From Haloglomus irregulare (GTDB lineage: Archaea; Halobacteriota; Halobacteria; Halobacteriales; Haloarculaceae), in NCBI RefSeq assembly GCF_007421925.1, contig NZ_QMDX01000001.1, forward strand, positions 394,629 to 458,628: DNA of 64,000 nt. Direction: 5' to 3'. Shown here one piece after another: positions 1-9,661 of the stretch. The first letter of the stretch is position 1, and every line of letters begins with the position of its first letter. Under the pieces are notes generated by a model. That model was not told where the DNA came from, did not search any database, and saw only the letters and a program-made list of their open reading frames with translations. Made by a program: the position numbers and the translations under genes.

Positions 1-509
1 ACCACGCGGAGCGCGTCGACGACCCCGTCGGGGTCGAGCCGGGCCGTGTTCAGCACGAGGTCGTAGATGGAGAGGTCCGCGATGTCGATGCCGTAGTACT
101 CCCGGTAGCGGCCGGCCTCGCTCTCGGCCCGGGCGCGGGTCTCCTCGTGGGCCCGGTCGACGGACTTGTCCTCGCGCTCGGCGATCCGCTGTGCTCGGAC
201 CGCGAGTGGCGCGTTCAGCCACATCCTGAAATCGGCGTGTTCGCCGGCCATCCAGCCCGCCAGCCGCGACTCGAGGACGAGCGCCTCGCGCTCCCGGGCG
301 GTCTCGCGGAGCCGCCGGTCGAGGTCGCGGTCGATGGTGTCGTCCTCCTCGGCCGCCCGGTTGAGCTCCAGCGGCGTCATGCCGCGGTCGTCGGCGAGCG
401 CCCGAAAGACGTCACCCCCGCTCACGTGCTCGTACCCGAGCGCCTCGGCGAGCCCGGCCGCGGCAGTGCTCTTTCCACTGCCGGCTGGGCCGGAGATGGT
501 AATCAGCAT
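1..509 (-). CDS. cmk: Cytidylate kinase, archaeal type (partial, 3' end off window)
   Basis: Phosphorylates CMP/dCMP with ATP in pyrimidine nucleotide salvage; cytosolic. About 169 residues are visible from ATG at 509. The P-loop GPAGSGKST lies at residues 7-15, followed by a SGGDVFR nucleotide-binding segment and an Arg-rich lid ([12 protein letters not shown] near the end). Archaeal Cmk is usually about 190 residues, so roughly 20 C-terminal residues lie beyond base 1. The start is supported by an AT-rich element (531-540, CGATTTTGAA on the coding strand) about 27 bp upstream, the usual spacing for a leaderless haloarchaeal transcript. Confidence 0.9.
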   Translation of the reverse strand, partial: MLITISGPAGSGKSTAAAGLAEALGYEHVSGGDVFRALADDRGMTPLELNRAAEEDDTIDRDLDRRLRETAREREALVLESRLAGWMAGEHADFRMWLNAPLAVRAQRIAEREDKSVDRAHEETRARAESEAGRYREYYGIDIADLSIYDLVLNTARLDPDGVVDALRV

Positions 510-957
510 GTGTCTCTTCCGTCGCAGCCGTTCAAAATCGTTGTCCTTGCGGGGACCCTTTGGGGCCGTGTAGCGAGGTCACACTGTCGCCGGGGCTCGG
601 CCGAGGCAGTTCATCGACAGATCCCGACGTCCCGCGGCGACCTCGTCGGGAGCTCCCCCCTCGGAATCCCCGGTCGCGCGACCCGGCGGGGCGATGCAGG
701 CACCGTGGCTCCGAGCGCGAGGGCTGCGGCGGCATCCACGTCGCTGCCGGTCGCTCGGAGGATACGTCAGTACTTGCCGTATTGTACATGAAACGGTGGT
801 GTTCGAACGCAATACCGGCTATATTATCTCAACGTCCGCCCCTCTATCACGGATTCGGGTATACGATATATAGCTGAGGCGGATGCCGGATACGCCCAGT
901 ACCCCGGACACGCTCGGTCCCGGCACCGTTTTCACCGTCGGCGTCCGCGACCAAGCG
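510..957. other. Intergenic region with divergent promoters
   Basis: No convincing gene is seen. It holds the cmk promoter at its left edge. An AT-rich stretch at about 785-873 includes the TATA-like run GTATACGATATATAG (859-873). A TTTT element (929-932) lies 27 bp before the thioesterase ATG. An ATG at 883 would extend the thioesterase by 25 residues, but it lies too close to the TATA-like run to be within its transcript, so it was not chosen. Confidence 0.6.
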
Positions 958-1416
958 ATGGCAGACGACGACCCCGGGCCGGACGAGGCCCATCTGCGCG
1001 CACTGGAGGAGATGTACCACGAGGCACCGTGCAACGACCGGCTGGACCCGACGCTCTCCATCGGCACGGCCGAGGCGACCGTCGAGTTCGAGGTCGACGA
1101 GTCGACTCACCACGCCGCCGGCGGGATGCACGGCTCGTACTACTTCAGGGCGCTCGACGACGCGGCCTTCTTTGCGGTCAACTCGCTCGTCGAGGACGTC
1201 TTCTGCCTGACGACGGGGTTCGACGTCCACCTCGAACGGCCGATGAGCGAGGGGACGGTCCGCGCGGAGGGGGTCGTCGTCAACGCGAACCCGAACCAGC
1301 TGCTGGCGAGCGCCATCGCCGAGGACGACGACGGCGACGAGATCGCCCGGGGGACCGGCCGGTTCGCCCGGAGCCGCGTGGAGCTGGACGAGTCCGTCGG
1401 CTACGAGCGGGACTGA
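958..1416 (+). CDS. PaaI-family hotdog thioesterase
   Basis: A 152-residue hotdog-fold protein, probably hydrolysing an acyl- or aryl-CoA thioester in the cytosol. The family signature is visible: HHAAGGMHGSYYFRALDDAA (the H-G-x-x-x-A helix region) followed by the central beta strands ending GTGRFARSR. The start at 958 was preferred over the in-frame ATG at 883 because of the TTTT element 27 bp upstream. It is followed 72 bp later by an acyl-CoA ligase on the same strand, so the pair may balance CoA ester formation and hydrolysis. The substrate cannot be read from sequence. Confidence 0.8.
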   Translation: MADDDPGPDEAHLRALEEMYHEAPCNDRLDPTLSIGTAEATVEFEVDESTHHAAGGMHGSYYFRALDDAAFFAVNSLVEDVFCLTTGFDVHLERPMSEGTVRAEGVVVNANPNQLLASAIAEDDDGDEIARGTGRFARSRVELDESVGYERD

Positions 1417-1488
1417 GGGGCCGTCATTAACCCGGGCGTGCCAACAGGGAACAGAGTTTTACCGGGCGGCACCACGTCACACGCTCGC

Positions 1489-3150
1489 ATGAAGTACTAC
1501 CGGCAGGCACCGCTCCGGCACGTCGGTGACGTCCCGGCGATGGGGGCCGAGCGGTACGGCGAGAAGCGCGCCCTGGAGTACCGGGGGCAGGAGTACTCGT
1601 ACGCGGACCTGGACCGGCGGGCCGACCGGGTGGCGTCGGCGCTGGTCGAGCTGGGCGTGGGGCCGGGCGACCGCGTGGCGATGTACATCGCCAACTCGCT
1701 GCAGTTCCCGGAGACGTTCTTCGGTATCGTCCGGGCGGGCGCCGTCGCCGTCCCGCTCAACCACCGGATGGACAAGCCCCGGCTGGCGTACATCCTCGAG
1801 GACGCCGACGTCGATCTGCTGGTCGGGTCGGAGGTGTTCCCCTCGGTGGTCTCGGACCTCGCCGCGCACGTGGAGACGACGCTCATCCCCGGCGGCAACG
1901 AGGACGCCGGGCTGCTGGACTACGACGAGCACGTCGACGGGGCGAGCCCGGAGTTCGACCGCCCGGAACGGGAGTTCGAGGACGTCTGCCTGCAGTGCTA
2001 CACCTCCGGCACCACCGGCGACCCGAAGGGGGTGCTGACGACCCACGAGAACGTCCTGACGACCGCACGGTCCTACACCAAGACCGGCCCCGGCGACCCG
2101 GAGGAGAACACGGCGCTGCTGGTGCTCCCGCTGTTCCACATGTACGGGCTGAGCGTCGTGCTCATCAACGGGCTGTACAACGGCGCCGACATCGTGCTGA
2201 AGACGCTGCCCGTCGCCTCGCAGCTGCTGGGGGCCATCGACGAGCACGACGTGACGGAGTTCGCCGGCATCCCGGCCATCTTCATCGAGATGCTGGCGGC
2301 GTACGAGTCGGACCCGGACGCGTACGACCTCTCGAGTGTCGAGACGGTGGGGTCGGGCGCGGCGCCGCTGGCCGACGACACCCGCGACCGCGTCGAGGCG
2401 ATGTTCGGCGCCCAGCTCATCGAGGGCTGGGGGATGACCGAGACCACGCCCGCGGGCACCACCAACACCGTCCGCGGGGTCATCAAGGGCGCCGGCTGCA
2501 TCGGCCGGCCGAGCCCGGACATGGAGATCAAGCTCGTCGACCCGACCACCGGCGAGACCCGCGTCCCGGCAGAGTGTCTCGACCCGAAGGCGCCCGTCGA
2601 CATCACCGACCACGTCGATTTCGACGACGAGGCGTCCTACACCGGCGAGATGGCCGTCCGAGGGCCGCAGGTGTGCCAGGGCTACCACGACCTGCCCGAG
2701 AGGAACGAGGCCGTCTTCGACGAGGCCGGCTGGTTCTACACGGACGACATCGCGCGGGTCGACGAGGACCGCTTCCTCTGGATGGTCGACCGGGCCGACG
2801 ACATGATCATCGTCGGCGGGGAGAACGTCTACCCCGCCGAGGTCGAGAACGCGCTGTTCGACCACCCGGAGGTCGCCGAGGCCGCGGTCGTCGCCGCCGA
2901 CCACGAGGTGAAGGGCGAGGCGCCGGTGGCGTTCGTCGTCCGCGAGAGCGGGGCCGACCCCGAGGCGGTGACCGAGCAGGCGGTCCGGGAGTTCGCGCTG
3001 GAACGGGTGCCGACGTACGCCCATCCGCGGCGGGTCTTCTTCGTCGGCGAGCTCCCGCGCTCGGGCACCCGGAAGGTCCAGCGCTACAAGCTGGTCGAGG
3101 CGGCCGCGGAGCGGCTCGACGGTCCGCTCTCGCCCAGCGGGGAGCTGTAA
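1489..3150 (+). CDS. Acyl-CoA synthetase (AMP-forming, long/medium-chain fatty acid type)
   Basis: A 553-residue ANL-superfamily adenylate-forming ligase that activates a carboxylic acid to its acyl-CoA through an acyl-AMP. The AMP-binding P-loop YTSGTTGDPKGV, the GWGMTETTP motif (A5), YTDDIARVDEDRFLWMVDR (A7/A8) with the hinge GGENVYPAEVE, and the catalytic Lys region GTRKVQRYKL near the C-terminus are all present. An insertion between the A5 and A7 motifs (VPAECLDPKAPVDITDHVDF) is typical of haloarchaeal long-chain ligases as I recall them. ATG 1489 lies about 30 bp after GAGTTTTACC, a leaderless promoter; an earlier in-frame ATG at 1438 lies before that promoter. Confidence 0.9.
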   Translation: MKYYRQAPLRHVGDVPAMGAERYGEKRALEYRGQEYSYADLDRRADRVASALVELGVGPGDRVAMYIANSLQFPETFFGIVRAGAVAVPLNHRMDKPRLAYILEDADVDLLVGSEVFPSVVSDLAAHVETTLIPGGNEDAGLLDYDEHVDGASPEFDRPEREFEDVCLQCYTSGTTGDPKGVLTTHENVLTTARSYTKTGPGDPEENTALLVLPLFHMYGLSVVLINGLYNGADIVLKTLPVASQLLGAIDEHDVTEFAGIPAIFIEMLAAYESDPDAYDLSSVETVGSGAAPLADDTRDRVEAMFGAQLIEGWGMTETTPAGTTNTVRGVIKGAGCIGRPSPDMEIKLVDPTTGETRVPAECLDPKAPVDITDHVDFDDEASYTGEMAVRGPQVCQGYHDLPERNEAVFDEAGWFYTDDIARVDEDRFLWMVDRADDMIIVGGENVYPAEVENALFDHPEVAEAAVVAADHEVKGEAPVAFVVRESGADPEAVTEQAVREFALERVPTYAHPRRVFFVGELPRSGTRKVQRYKLVEAAAERLDGPLSPSGEL

Positions 3151-3206
3151 GTCCCCCGCTATCCCGGTGATTCCACTCGCAGCCGCGTCCCCCCGACAGT
3201 ATCCAG

Positions 3207-4997
3207 CTAACCTGTCGGATTCCCATTCGCGGCGTCCGGTTCACCGAATACATCCGACAGTGCTCCCTCGCCCACGAACCGTGGTCCGTAGGGCTCGCGC
3301 CCCGGGAACCCCGCGACGCGCTCGTGCAGGGCGTCGACGAGCGCCGACGGGGACAGCGTCCGCTCCGTGTCGGCCCGGCGGTCGTAGAGCTTCAGGTCGC
3401 CCCCCTCGGCCTCCCGGTCGCCCACGACCGCGACGAGGGGGACCCGGTCGGCGGCCGCGCGGTCGAACCGCTCGCCGACGGGGGACGGGCGGTCGTCCAC
3501 GTCGGCCCGGAGGCCGGCGTCGGCGAGGCGTCCGGCGAGGGCGGCGGCTCGGTCGCGGTGGCCGGGTTCGACGGTGAGGAACCGGACCTGCGTCGGCGCG
3601 AGCCAGGCGGGCGCCGGGTCCGGAAGGGACCGGCGGACGTCGTCGGGTGCGCCGACGGGCGCACACTCGACGAGCAGCGGCGCGTCGCCGTCGGCGAGCG
3701 TGAGGTCCGCACGCGAGGCCAGTTCGGGGTCGAGCCGGACCCGTGGCGCGACGGCCGCACGGTCGGTCTCGGGGTCGCGGAAGGTCAGGTCGACCGCCTC
3801 GCCGCCGCCGTGTCGGGCGAGGAGTACCGGACGGTCCAGTGCCGCCGCGAGCGCGTCGAGGCGGGCCGGGTCGGCGTCGCCGCCGGCCCGGCAGACCGGG
3901 ACCGCCGGGTGGCCACAGTCCGTCAGCAGGTCGCGGGTCAGCGTGGCGAACGCGCGGAGTTCCGCCCACGCGCCGTCCCGGTCGCCCGCGACGGCGTGGG
4001 CGGTCGGGACCGTCGCGCCGCCGTCGGCCGTCCGCTGCGGGCCGGCCTCTGCGAGGCGGACCGGGCAGTCCGCCCGCGAGAGCGTCGCGTCGCGGAGGAG
4101 CGAACAGACCCCGAGCCGCGTCGAGACGCGCAACGCCCCGTCGACGCCCGCGTCGGCGCCGGGCCAGGGCTCCCCGACCGCGCCCAGCAGGTCGGCGACG
4201 GCCGACGCCCCGAGGTCGAACGTCGCGGGCGTCTCGACCGGCGTGGCGCCGTGGTCGCGGAGTCGCGCCCGGGCGTGCGCGACTGCCAGGTCGTGCACCA
4301 GCCGCCCGTCCGGGCTGAGATGGCGACCGCCGAGGTCGTCCCGCGCGGCGAACGGGCCCGCTGGCGGCGTCGGCCCCGTACCGGTCGCCACCGGGAACTC
4401 GGCCGCCGCCTCGCCGGCCGTCAGCCGGTCACAGGTCGACCGCGTCGGGTCGTCGAGGGCGACCGCGTCGAGCGAGCGTCGGTCGCCGTCGGCCGTCAGC
4501 ACGGTCCAGTCCGGGGCCGCCCGGGCGTCGCCCGGGGCGGGCGACGCGTCGAACCGCGACACCGTCGCCCCGAACGGGTGGCCGGCGGTCTCCAGGGCGA
4601 GCGCGTGATGCCAGCCGACGGGGGCACGCACCACGGTCAGGTCGTCGGCGAGCGCCCCGGCCAGCGCGCGGGTACATTCGACGGTCGTGGCGTGGTCGGC
4701 CGCGCGCTCGCTCAGGGCCGGACACGGGTAGATGAGCGCCCGCGAGAGCCGCAGGTCGGCGGCCCGGTCGGCGAGATGGATGGCCGTCCGCCGGGCGACG
4801 GTCTGGGGGTCGCTGGCGTCGGTGCCCTCGACGGCGACGAGGACCGCGAGGCAGTCGTCGAAGCCGCCCTCGCGGGGGGCCGGAGGTCGCCCCTCGGTGT
4901 CGGGCGTCGGGGCCTCGGGCTCCGGGGCGTCCTCCGCGGGCGGCGCGGCGACCGCCTCGAACGCACAGTGGTCGGCGTGGATGTCGAGGACGCGCAC
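3207..4997 (-). CDS. ThrRS-like protein: archaeal editing domain, degenerate synthetase core, anticodon domain
   Basis: A 596-residue paralogue of threonyl-tRNA synthetase. Residues 1-150 match the archaeal ThrRS editing domain (RVLDIHADHC at the N-terminus, then PVGWHHALALETAGHPF), which removes serine from mischarged tRNA-Thr. The middle (about 180-430) still resembles a class II core (GRLVHDLAVAH, ATPVETPATFDL, RLGVCSLLRDATL). Motif 2 is eroded: the expected R-E-Q-R-G arginine region reads PQRTADGG, so amino-acid activation looks lost. The last 130 residues are a HGTP anticodon-binding domain (RFLTVEPGHRDRA). GTG 4997 is chosen because CTTTGCCGCG lies about 27 bp upstream; the ATG at 5099 would overlap the divergent gene. 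It probably acts as a tRNA-Thr proofreading factor beside thrS 1.7 kb away. Confidence 0.78.
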   Translation of the reverse strand: MRVLDIHADHCAFEAVAAPPAEDAPEPEAPTPDTEGRPPAPREGGFDDCLAVLVAVEGTDASDPQTVARRTAIHLADRAADLRLSRALIYPCPALSERAADHATTVECTRALAGALADDLTVVRAPVGWHHALALETAGHPFGATVSRFDASPAPGDARAAPDWTVLTADGDRRSLDAVALDDPTRSTCDRLTAGEAAAEFPVATGTGPTPPAGPFAARDDLGGRHLSPDGRLVHDLAVAHARARLRDHGATPVETPATFDLGASAVADLLGAVGEPWPGADAGVDGALRVSTRLGVCSLLRDATLSRADCPVRLAEAGPQRTADGGATVPTAHAVAGDRDGAWAELRAFATLTRDLLTDCGHPAVPVCRAGGDADPARLDALAAALDRPVLLARHGGGEAVDLTFRDPETDRAAVAPRVRLDPELASRADLTLADGDAPLLVECAPVGAPDDVRRSLPDPAPAWLAPTQVRFLTVEPGHRDRAAALAGRLADAGLRADVDDRPSPVGERFDRAAADRVPLVAVVGDREAEGGDLKLYDRRADTERTLSPSALVDALHERVAGFPGREPYGPRFVGEGALSDVFGEPDAANGNPTG

Positions 4998-5078
4998 GTC
5001 CGCAGGGTCGGCCGGTCGCGGCAAAGCGGTTGCGGGGCGGCCGATGGGTCGTGGACCCGGGCGCCGTCCCGACCCCAT

Positions 5079-5494
5079 GGCAGTCGTCGTCGGGCCCACG
5101 CTCCCGGAGCCGCAGTTCGGCCGTATCGAGGCCGTCCGGGCGACGCTTGCCGACCGGTTCGGCCTCGACCGCTACGTCAACCCGTATCCGCACGTGACGC
5201 TGTACGGGCTGGACGGGCTGGCCGACACGCCGGCCGTGCCCGACCTGCACCGGGACGCCGTCGACGCGCTCGCGCCCCTCGGGCACGCGCCGACGGACTA
5301 CGACAAGCCCGCCGTGGTGGTTCCCGCGCGTCGGGCTCGCGCTCCCGCTCGGCCCGGAGCGTGCCGGCGAGGTCGTCGGGTGCCCGCTCGACGACGCGAC
5401 GTTCGGCCGGACGTTCACCGTCGACGGCGTCTCCGTCACCCGACTGTCCACGGCGGGGGACGAGCACGAACTCGTCGCGTCGGTCGGCCTGTGA
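5079..5494 (+). pseudogene. 2'-5' RNA ligase/cyclic phosphodiesterase family, decayed
   Basis: The N-terminal part (frame of ATG 5079) carries PEPQFGRIEAVRATLADRFG and the first HxT motif, PHVTLYGLDGLAD. At about 5312-5315 the reading frame shifts: the continuation WWFPRVGLALPLGPER to DEHELVASVGL, ending with TGA 5492-5494, is in another frame. Joined, it would be only about 137 residues. From memory of the family, roughly 60 central residues are missing between DTPAV and LHRDAVDAL, and the second active-site His of FPHVGLAL is Arg. Three independent lesions argue for a true pseudogene rather than a base-call error. It is divergent from the ThrRS-like gene. Confidence 0.7.
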
Positions 5495-5551
5495 GCGCCG
5501 CGACGCCGTCTCCCCGTGGGGTTAAGCCGCGGGCACTCCTGAGCCGGGCCC

Positions 5552-6589
5552 ATGAGCTTCCGTGAGATGGACGCGGGCGGCCACGAGCACGTGGCCTACT
5601 ACCGCGACGAGCCGACGGGGCTGCGTTGCATCGTCGCCGTCCACGACTCGCGGCGGGGCCCCGCCGTGGGTGGCACCCGGATGCTGGCGTACGACGACGA
5701 GGGCGGGGCGCTGACCGACGCGCTCCGGCTCTCGCGGGCGATGGCGTACAAGACCGCCGCCGCCGAACTGCCGCTGGGCGGCGGGAAGGCCGTCATCATC
5801 GGCGACCCCGCCGAGAAGACCGACGACCTGCTCCGGGCGTACGGGCGCGTGGTGGATTCCTACGGCGGCCGCTTCGTCACCGGCGAGGACGTCAACGTCG
5901 ACGTCTCGGACCTGCGCGTCGTCGAGTCGGTCACCGACCACGTCGGCGGGACGGGCGGGGGCGATGGGACCGACGTGACCGCGGCCGGCGTCGTCCACGG
6001 GCTCCGGGCCTGCTTCGCCGAGACGGACGGTGACGACTCGCTGGCCGGGCGGCGGGTCGCCGTCCAGGGTGTCGGCAAGGTCGGGCGGGCGCTGGTCGCG
6101 CGGCTGGTCGACGCCGGCGCCGAGGTGATGGTCGCGGACGTGGACGGGGCGGCGGTGGCGGCCGTCGGGGACGAGTTCGGCGTCGAGTCGGTGGCGCCCG
6201 ACGCGGTCTACGACGAGCCCTGCGACGCGTTCGCCCCCTGCGCGCTCGGGGGCGTGCTGAACGACGAGACGATACCCCGGTTGCGCTGTGACGTGGTCTG
6301 CGGGTCGGCCAACAACCAGCTCGCGGGGCGCCGACACGCGGACGCGCTGGCCGAGCGGGGGATCCTCTACGCGCCGGACTACGTGGTCAACGCGGGCGGG
6401 CTGGTCTCCGGGGTCGTCGAGCTGGAGGGCGGGGACCCGGCGGCCGCCCTGGAGCGGGTCGGGGCGGTCCGGGGCCGGCTGGCGACGATGTTCCGGACGG
6501 CCCGCGAGACGGGCAGCACGCCGCTCGCGGCCGCGGACCGGTTCGCCGAGGCGCGGATGGCCGAGGGCGGCGAGCGGCAGCTGTTCTGA
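5552..6589 (+). CDS. Leucine/valine-type amino acid dehydrogenase (Glu/Leu/Phe/Val family)
   Basis: A 345-residue NAD-dependent dehydrogenase that reversibly deaminates a branched-chain amino acid to its 2-oxo acid. The substrate site MAYKTAAAELPLGGGKAVI contains both Lys residues expected in leucine dehydrogenase, and the Rossmann glycine loop is GVGKVGRALVARL. Other landmarks are GEDVNVDVSDL, GSANNQLA and YVVNAGGL. The length fits leucine dehydrogenase (about 345-365) rather than glutamate dehydrogenase (about 430). GGGTTAAGCC sits about 27 bp before ATG 5552. Leucine versus valine or phenylalanine preference is inferred only. Confidence 0.85.
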   Translation: MSFREMDAGGHEHVAYYRDEPTGLRCIVAVHDSRRGPAVGGTRMLAYDDEGGALTDALRLSRAMAYKTAAAELPLGGGKAVIIGDPAEKTDDLLRAYGRVVDSYGGRFVTGEDVNVDVSDLRVVESVTDHVGGTGGGDGTDVTAAGVVHGLRACFAETDGDDSLAGRRVAVQGVGKVGRALVARLVDAGAEVMVADVDGAAVAAVGDEFGVESVAPDAVYDEPCDAFAPCALGGVLNDETIPRLRCDVVCGSANNQLAGRRHADALAERGILYAPDYVVNAGGLVSGVVELEGGDPAAALERVGAVRGRLATMFRTARETGSTPLAAADRFAEARMAEGGERQLF

Positions 6590-6673
6590 GCACCCCGGGG
6601 GCCGGGCGGGCCACCGTGGCACGGCGTCACGCCGTCTCTAAACCTTTATCCGACGCTCCCGACTCCCTCCGGT

Positions 6674-8596
6674 ATGGTAGCCGTCACGCTCCCCGACGGG
6701 TCCGTCCTGGACCTGGAGGACGGGGTCACGGTCGAAGAGGTCGCGTACGAGATCGGACCCGGGCTCGGGGCGGCCACAGTCGCCGGCGTCGTCGACGGCG
6801 AGCTGATGGACCGGCACGCGCCGCTCGAGACGGACTGCGAACTCGAGATCGTCACCGAGGACTCCGAGGAGTACCTGCGGGTGCTGCGCCACTCGGCAGC
6901 GCACGTCTTCGCACAGGCGCTCCAGCGGCGGTATCCGGAGGCAACGCTCACCATCGGCCCGCCGACCGACGAGGGGTTCTACTACGACGTCACCGGCGTC
7001 GACCTCGACGAGGACGACCTGGATGCCATCGAGGAGGAGATGGCCGACATCGTCGCGGCCGACTACGACATCGAGCGCGTCGAGCGCTCCCGCGAGGAGG
7101 CGTTCGAGATCTACGGGGACAACGAGTACAAGCGCGAGATCTTAGAGACCGAGGCCGCCGGCGAGGAGGAGGTCTCCTTCTACGTCCAGGACGACTGGCA
7201 GGACCTCTGCCGGGGCCCCCACGTCGACAGCACGGGCGAGGTCGGCGCGTTCGAGCTACTGAGCGTCTCGGCGGCCTACTGGCGCGGCGACGAGGACAAC
7301 GAGACGCTCACGCGGGTCCACGGGACGGCGTTCCCCTCCGAGTCGGATCTGGAGGAGTACCTCGAGCGCCGCGAGCAGGCCAAGGAGCGCGACCACCGCA
7401 AACTGGGCAACGAGCTGGACCTGTTCTCCATCCCGGACGTGACGGGGCCGGGGCTCCCGCTGTACCACCCCGCCGGGAAGACGGTGCTGGACGAGCTCTC
7501 CGACTACGTCCGCGAGCTGAACGAGCGGTACGGCTACGAGTACGTCGAGACCCCGCACCTGTTCCGCACGGAGCTGTGGAAGAAGTCCGGCCACTACGGG
7601 AACTACCGGGACGACATGTTCCTGCTGGACGTCAACGACGAGGAGTACGGGCTCAAGCCGATGAACTGCCCGGGGCACGCCTCCATCTTCGAGCAGGGCT
7701 CCTGGTCCTACCGGGATCTCCCCGTCCGCTACGCCGAGGACGGCAAGGTGTACCGGAAGGAGCAGCGCGGCGAGCTCTCGGGGCTCTCGCGGGTCTGGGC
7801 GTTCACCATCGACGACGGCCACCTGTTCTGCCGGCCGGGCGACATCGAGCGGGAGGTCGACAACGTGATGACCGCCATCAACGAGGTTCTGGGGACGTTC
7901 GATCTCGACTACAACGTGGCGCTCGCCACGCGCCCCGAGAAATCCGTCGGCAGCGACGAGATCTGGGAGCGTGCCGAGTCACAGCTGGAGTCGGTGCTCG
8001 AATCGTCGGACCTCGACTACGACGTCGAGCCCGGCGACGGCGCCTTCTACGGCCCGAAGATCGACTTCGGCTTCGAGGACGCGCTCGGTCGGGAGTGGGA
8101 CGGCCCGACGGTCCAGCTGGATTTCAACATGCCCGAACGGTTCGACCTGAGCTACATCGGCGAGGACAACGACGAGCACCGGCCGGTGATGATCCACCGA
8201 GCGCTGTACGGCTCCTACGAACGGTTCTTCATGGTGCTCATCGAGCATTTCGACGGGAAGTTCCCGCTCTGGCTCGCCCCCGAGCAGGTCCGGGTGCTCC
8301 CCATCTCCGACGACAACCTCGGCTACGCGCATCGGGTCAAGAACGACCTGGAGGAGGCGGGCTTCCGCGTGACCGTCGAGGACCGCGACCAGACCATCGG
8401 TCGGAAGATCCGCGCCGCCCACGAGGACCGACTGCCGTACATGCTGGTTGTCGGCGACGACGAGGAGGCAGAGGACACGGTGTCGGTCCGCGACCGGAAG
8501 GAGCGCGAGTCCGACCCGGTCGGCCTGGAGGCGTTCCGGGCACATCTGGTCGCGGAGCGCGAGGAGAAGCGGACCGAGCCGGACTTCGTCGACTGA
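6674..8596 (+). CDS. thrS: Threonyl-tRNA synthetase, bacterial type, full length
   Basis: A 640-residue class II synthetase charging tRNA-Thr. It has an N-terminal TGS domain (1-62), then the bacterial N2 editing domain with both metal/active-site pairs: H73-x3-H77 (HSAAH) and C179-x3-H183 (CRGPH). The catalytic core has the zinc-cysteine segment [10 protein letters not shown], motif 2 [18 protein letters not shown] and motif 3 [15 protein letters not shown]. The C-terminal anticodon domain starts at [22 protein letters not shown] (6643-6652) is the TATA element for a leaderless start. An intact bacterial-type enzyme in an archaeon implies ancient transfer. It stands alongside the editing-domain paralogue at 3207-4997. 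Confidence 0.96.
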   Translation: MVAVTLPDGSVLDLEDGVTVEEVAYEIGPGLGAATVAGVVDGELMDRHAPLETDCELEIVTEDSEEYLRVLRHSAAHVFAQALQRRYPEATLTIGPPTDEGFYYDVTGVDLDEDDLDAIEEEMADIVAADYDIERVERSREEAFEIYGDNEYKREILETEAAGEEEVSFYVQDDWQDLCRGPHVDSTGEVGAFELLSVSAAYWRGDEDNETLTRVHGTAFPSESDLEEYLERREQAKERDHRKLGNELDLFSIPDVTGPGLPLYHPAGKTVLDELSDYVRELNERYGYEYVETPHLFRTELWKKSGHYGNYRDDMFLLDVNDEEYGLKPMNCPGHASIFEQGSWSYRDLPVRYAEDGKVYRKEQRGELSGLSRVWAFTIDDGHLFCRPGDIEREVDNVMTAINEVLGTFDLDYNVALATRPEKSVGSDEIWERAESQLESVLESSDLDYDVEPGDGAFYGPKIDFGFEDALGREWDGPTVQLDFNMPERFDLSYIGEDNDEHRPVMIHRALYGSYERFFMVLIEHFDGKFPLWLAPEQVRVLPISDDNLGYAHRVKNDLEEAGFRVTVEDRDQTIGRKIRAAHEDRLPYMLVVGDDEEAEDTVSVRDRKERESDPVGLEAFRAHLVAEREEKRTEPDFVD

Positions 8597-8597
8597 G

Positions 8598-9518
8598 TCA
8601 GGGCCAGTTCGCGTCCACGCCGACGAGGTCGGCCGACAGCGCCCAGAGCCGGGTCGCGGTGTCCTCGTCGCGGGCGCTCGGCGAGGCCCGCGCCGGTCGC
8701 TCCTTGTTGAAGTAGCGCCCGTTGGCGTCGACATCGCCCGCGAGCGTGGCGAGCGCGGCGCCCCCGTCCGCCACGCTGTCGCTCACGCCGGGGACGAGGT
8801 CCAGGCTCTCCCAGACGAGCGAGCCCGGGAAGGCGAGGTCGCGGCCGACGCCGCTGCCGGGGATGATCCCGGGGTGGAAGCAGTTGACGCGCTGGTCGTC
8901 CCGGACCCGGCGGGCCAGCTCCGTCGTGAACAGGACGTTGCAGAGCTTGGAGTTGGAGTAGAGGGCGAAGCCGCCGAGCCCGGTCCGCTCGGTGACGCCG
9001 GTGGCCTGGCCGAGCCGGCGGAGCGGGGCCAGCTGCTTGGCGCCTGTGATGCCGGGAACGCCGGTGCGGCCGTTCCCACGGATCTCCTCGAAGTCCAGGT
9101 CGCCGTTCCGGTGGGCGACCGACGTCGTGGTGACGACGCGGCCGTCATCGGCCAGCAGGTCGACGAGCTCGTGCGTGAGGAGGTAGCCCGCGAGGTGGTT
9201 GACCGCGAAATGCAGCTCGAACCCCTGCTCGCTCTCGCGGTAGTCGTTGATCGCGAGTCCGGCGTTGTTGCAGAGCGCGTCCAGCCCGTCGACCGCCTCG
9301 CGGACCGTGTCGGCGAACGCCCGGACCGCGTCGAGGTCGGCGAAATCGGCGCCGTGGAACGCCGCCGTCCCGCCGGCGTCCTCCACCCGTGCGACGGTCT
9401 CGGCGCCGGCCGCCTCGTCCCGGCCGTGGACGAGCACGTGCCAGCCCTGCTCGCCGAGCCGGACCGCGCCGTCCCGTCCGATCCCACTCGTCGCCCCGGT
9501 GATGAGTGCCGTCGGCAT
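8598..9518 (-). CDS. Short-chain dehydrogenase, retinol-dehydrogenase-like
   Basis: A 306-residue classical SDR oxidoreductase. It shows the cofactor loop GATSGIG at residues 7-13, NNAG in CNNAGLAIND, and the catalytic Tyr-Lys pair in YSNSKLCN. HGRDEAAG after the second strand, with Arg rather than Asp, suggests NADP(H) preference. The C-terminal GRYFNKERPARASP is shared with retinol-dehydrogenase-like members. Its 3' end abuts thrS with one base between the stop codons, so the two genes converge. The substrate is unknown. Confidence 0.82.
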   Translation of the reverse strand: MPTALITGATSGIGRDGAVRLGEQGWHVLVHGRDEAAGAETVARVEDAGGTAAFHGADFADLDAVRAFADTVREAVDGLDALCNNAGLAINDYRESEQGFELHFAVNHLAGYLLTHELVDLLADDGRVVTTTSVAHRNGDLDFEEIRGNGRTGVPGITGAKQLAPLRRLGQATGVTERTGLGGFALYSNSKLCNVLFTTELARRVRDDQRVNCFHPGIIPGSGVGRDLAFPGSLVWESLDLVPGVSDSVADGGAALATLAGDVDANGRYFNKERPARASPSARDEDTATRLWALSADLVGVDANWP

Positions 9519-9661
9519 GCGTGTTCTCCGCGAACGCGTGGAACGGTTTGACTGTTCCGTGTTCGTTCCACCCCCCACGGACACGGTTCGAACCCCACGG
9601 TGGCCGGTCGCGCCACCCGCGACCGACGGAGGGAAGTCACCCGGGCCCCAACAGACGTGCA

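Noticed and set aside
883-957. Longer start for the thioesterase
   Set aside because: The ATG lies only about 10 bp after a TATA-like run, and a TTTT element 27 bp before ATG 958 fits the leaderless rule better.
3324-5525. 733-codon plus-strand reading frame
   Set aside because: Antisense shadow of the ThrRS-like gene, which has clear domains and a leaderless promoter.
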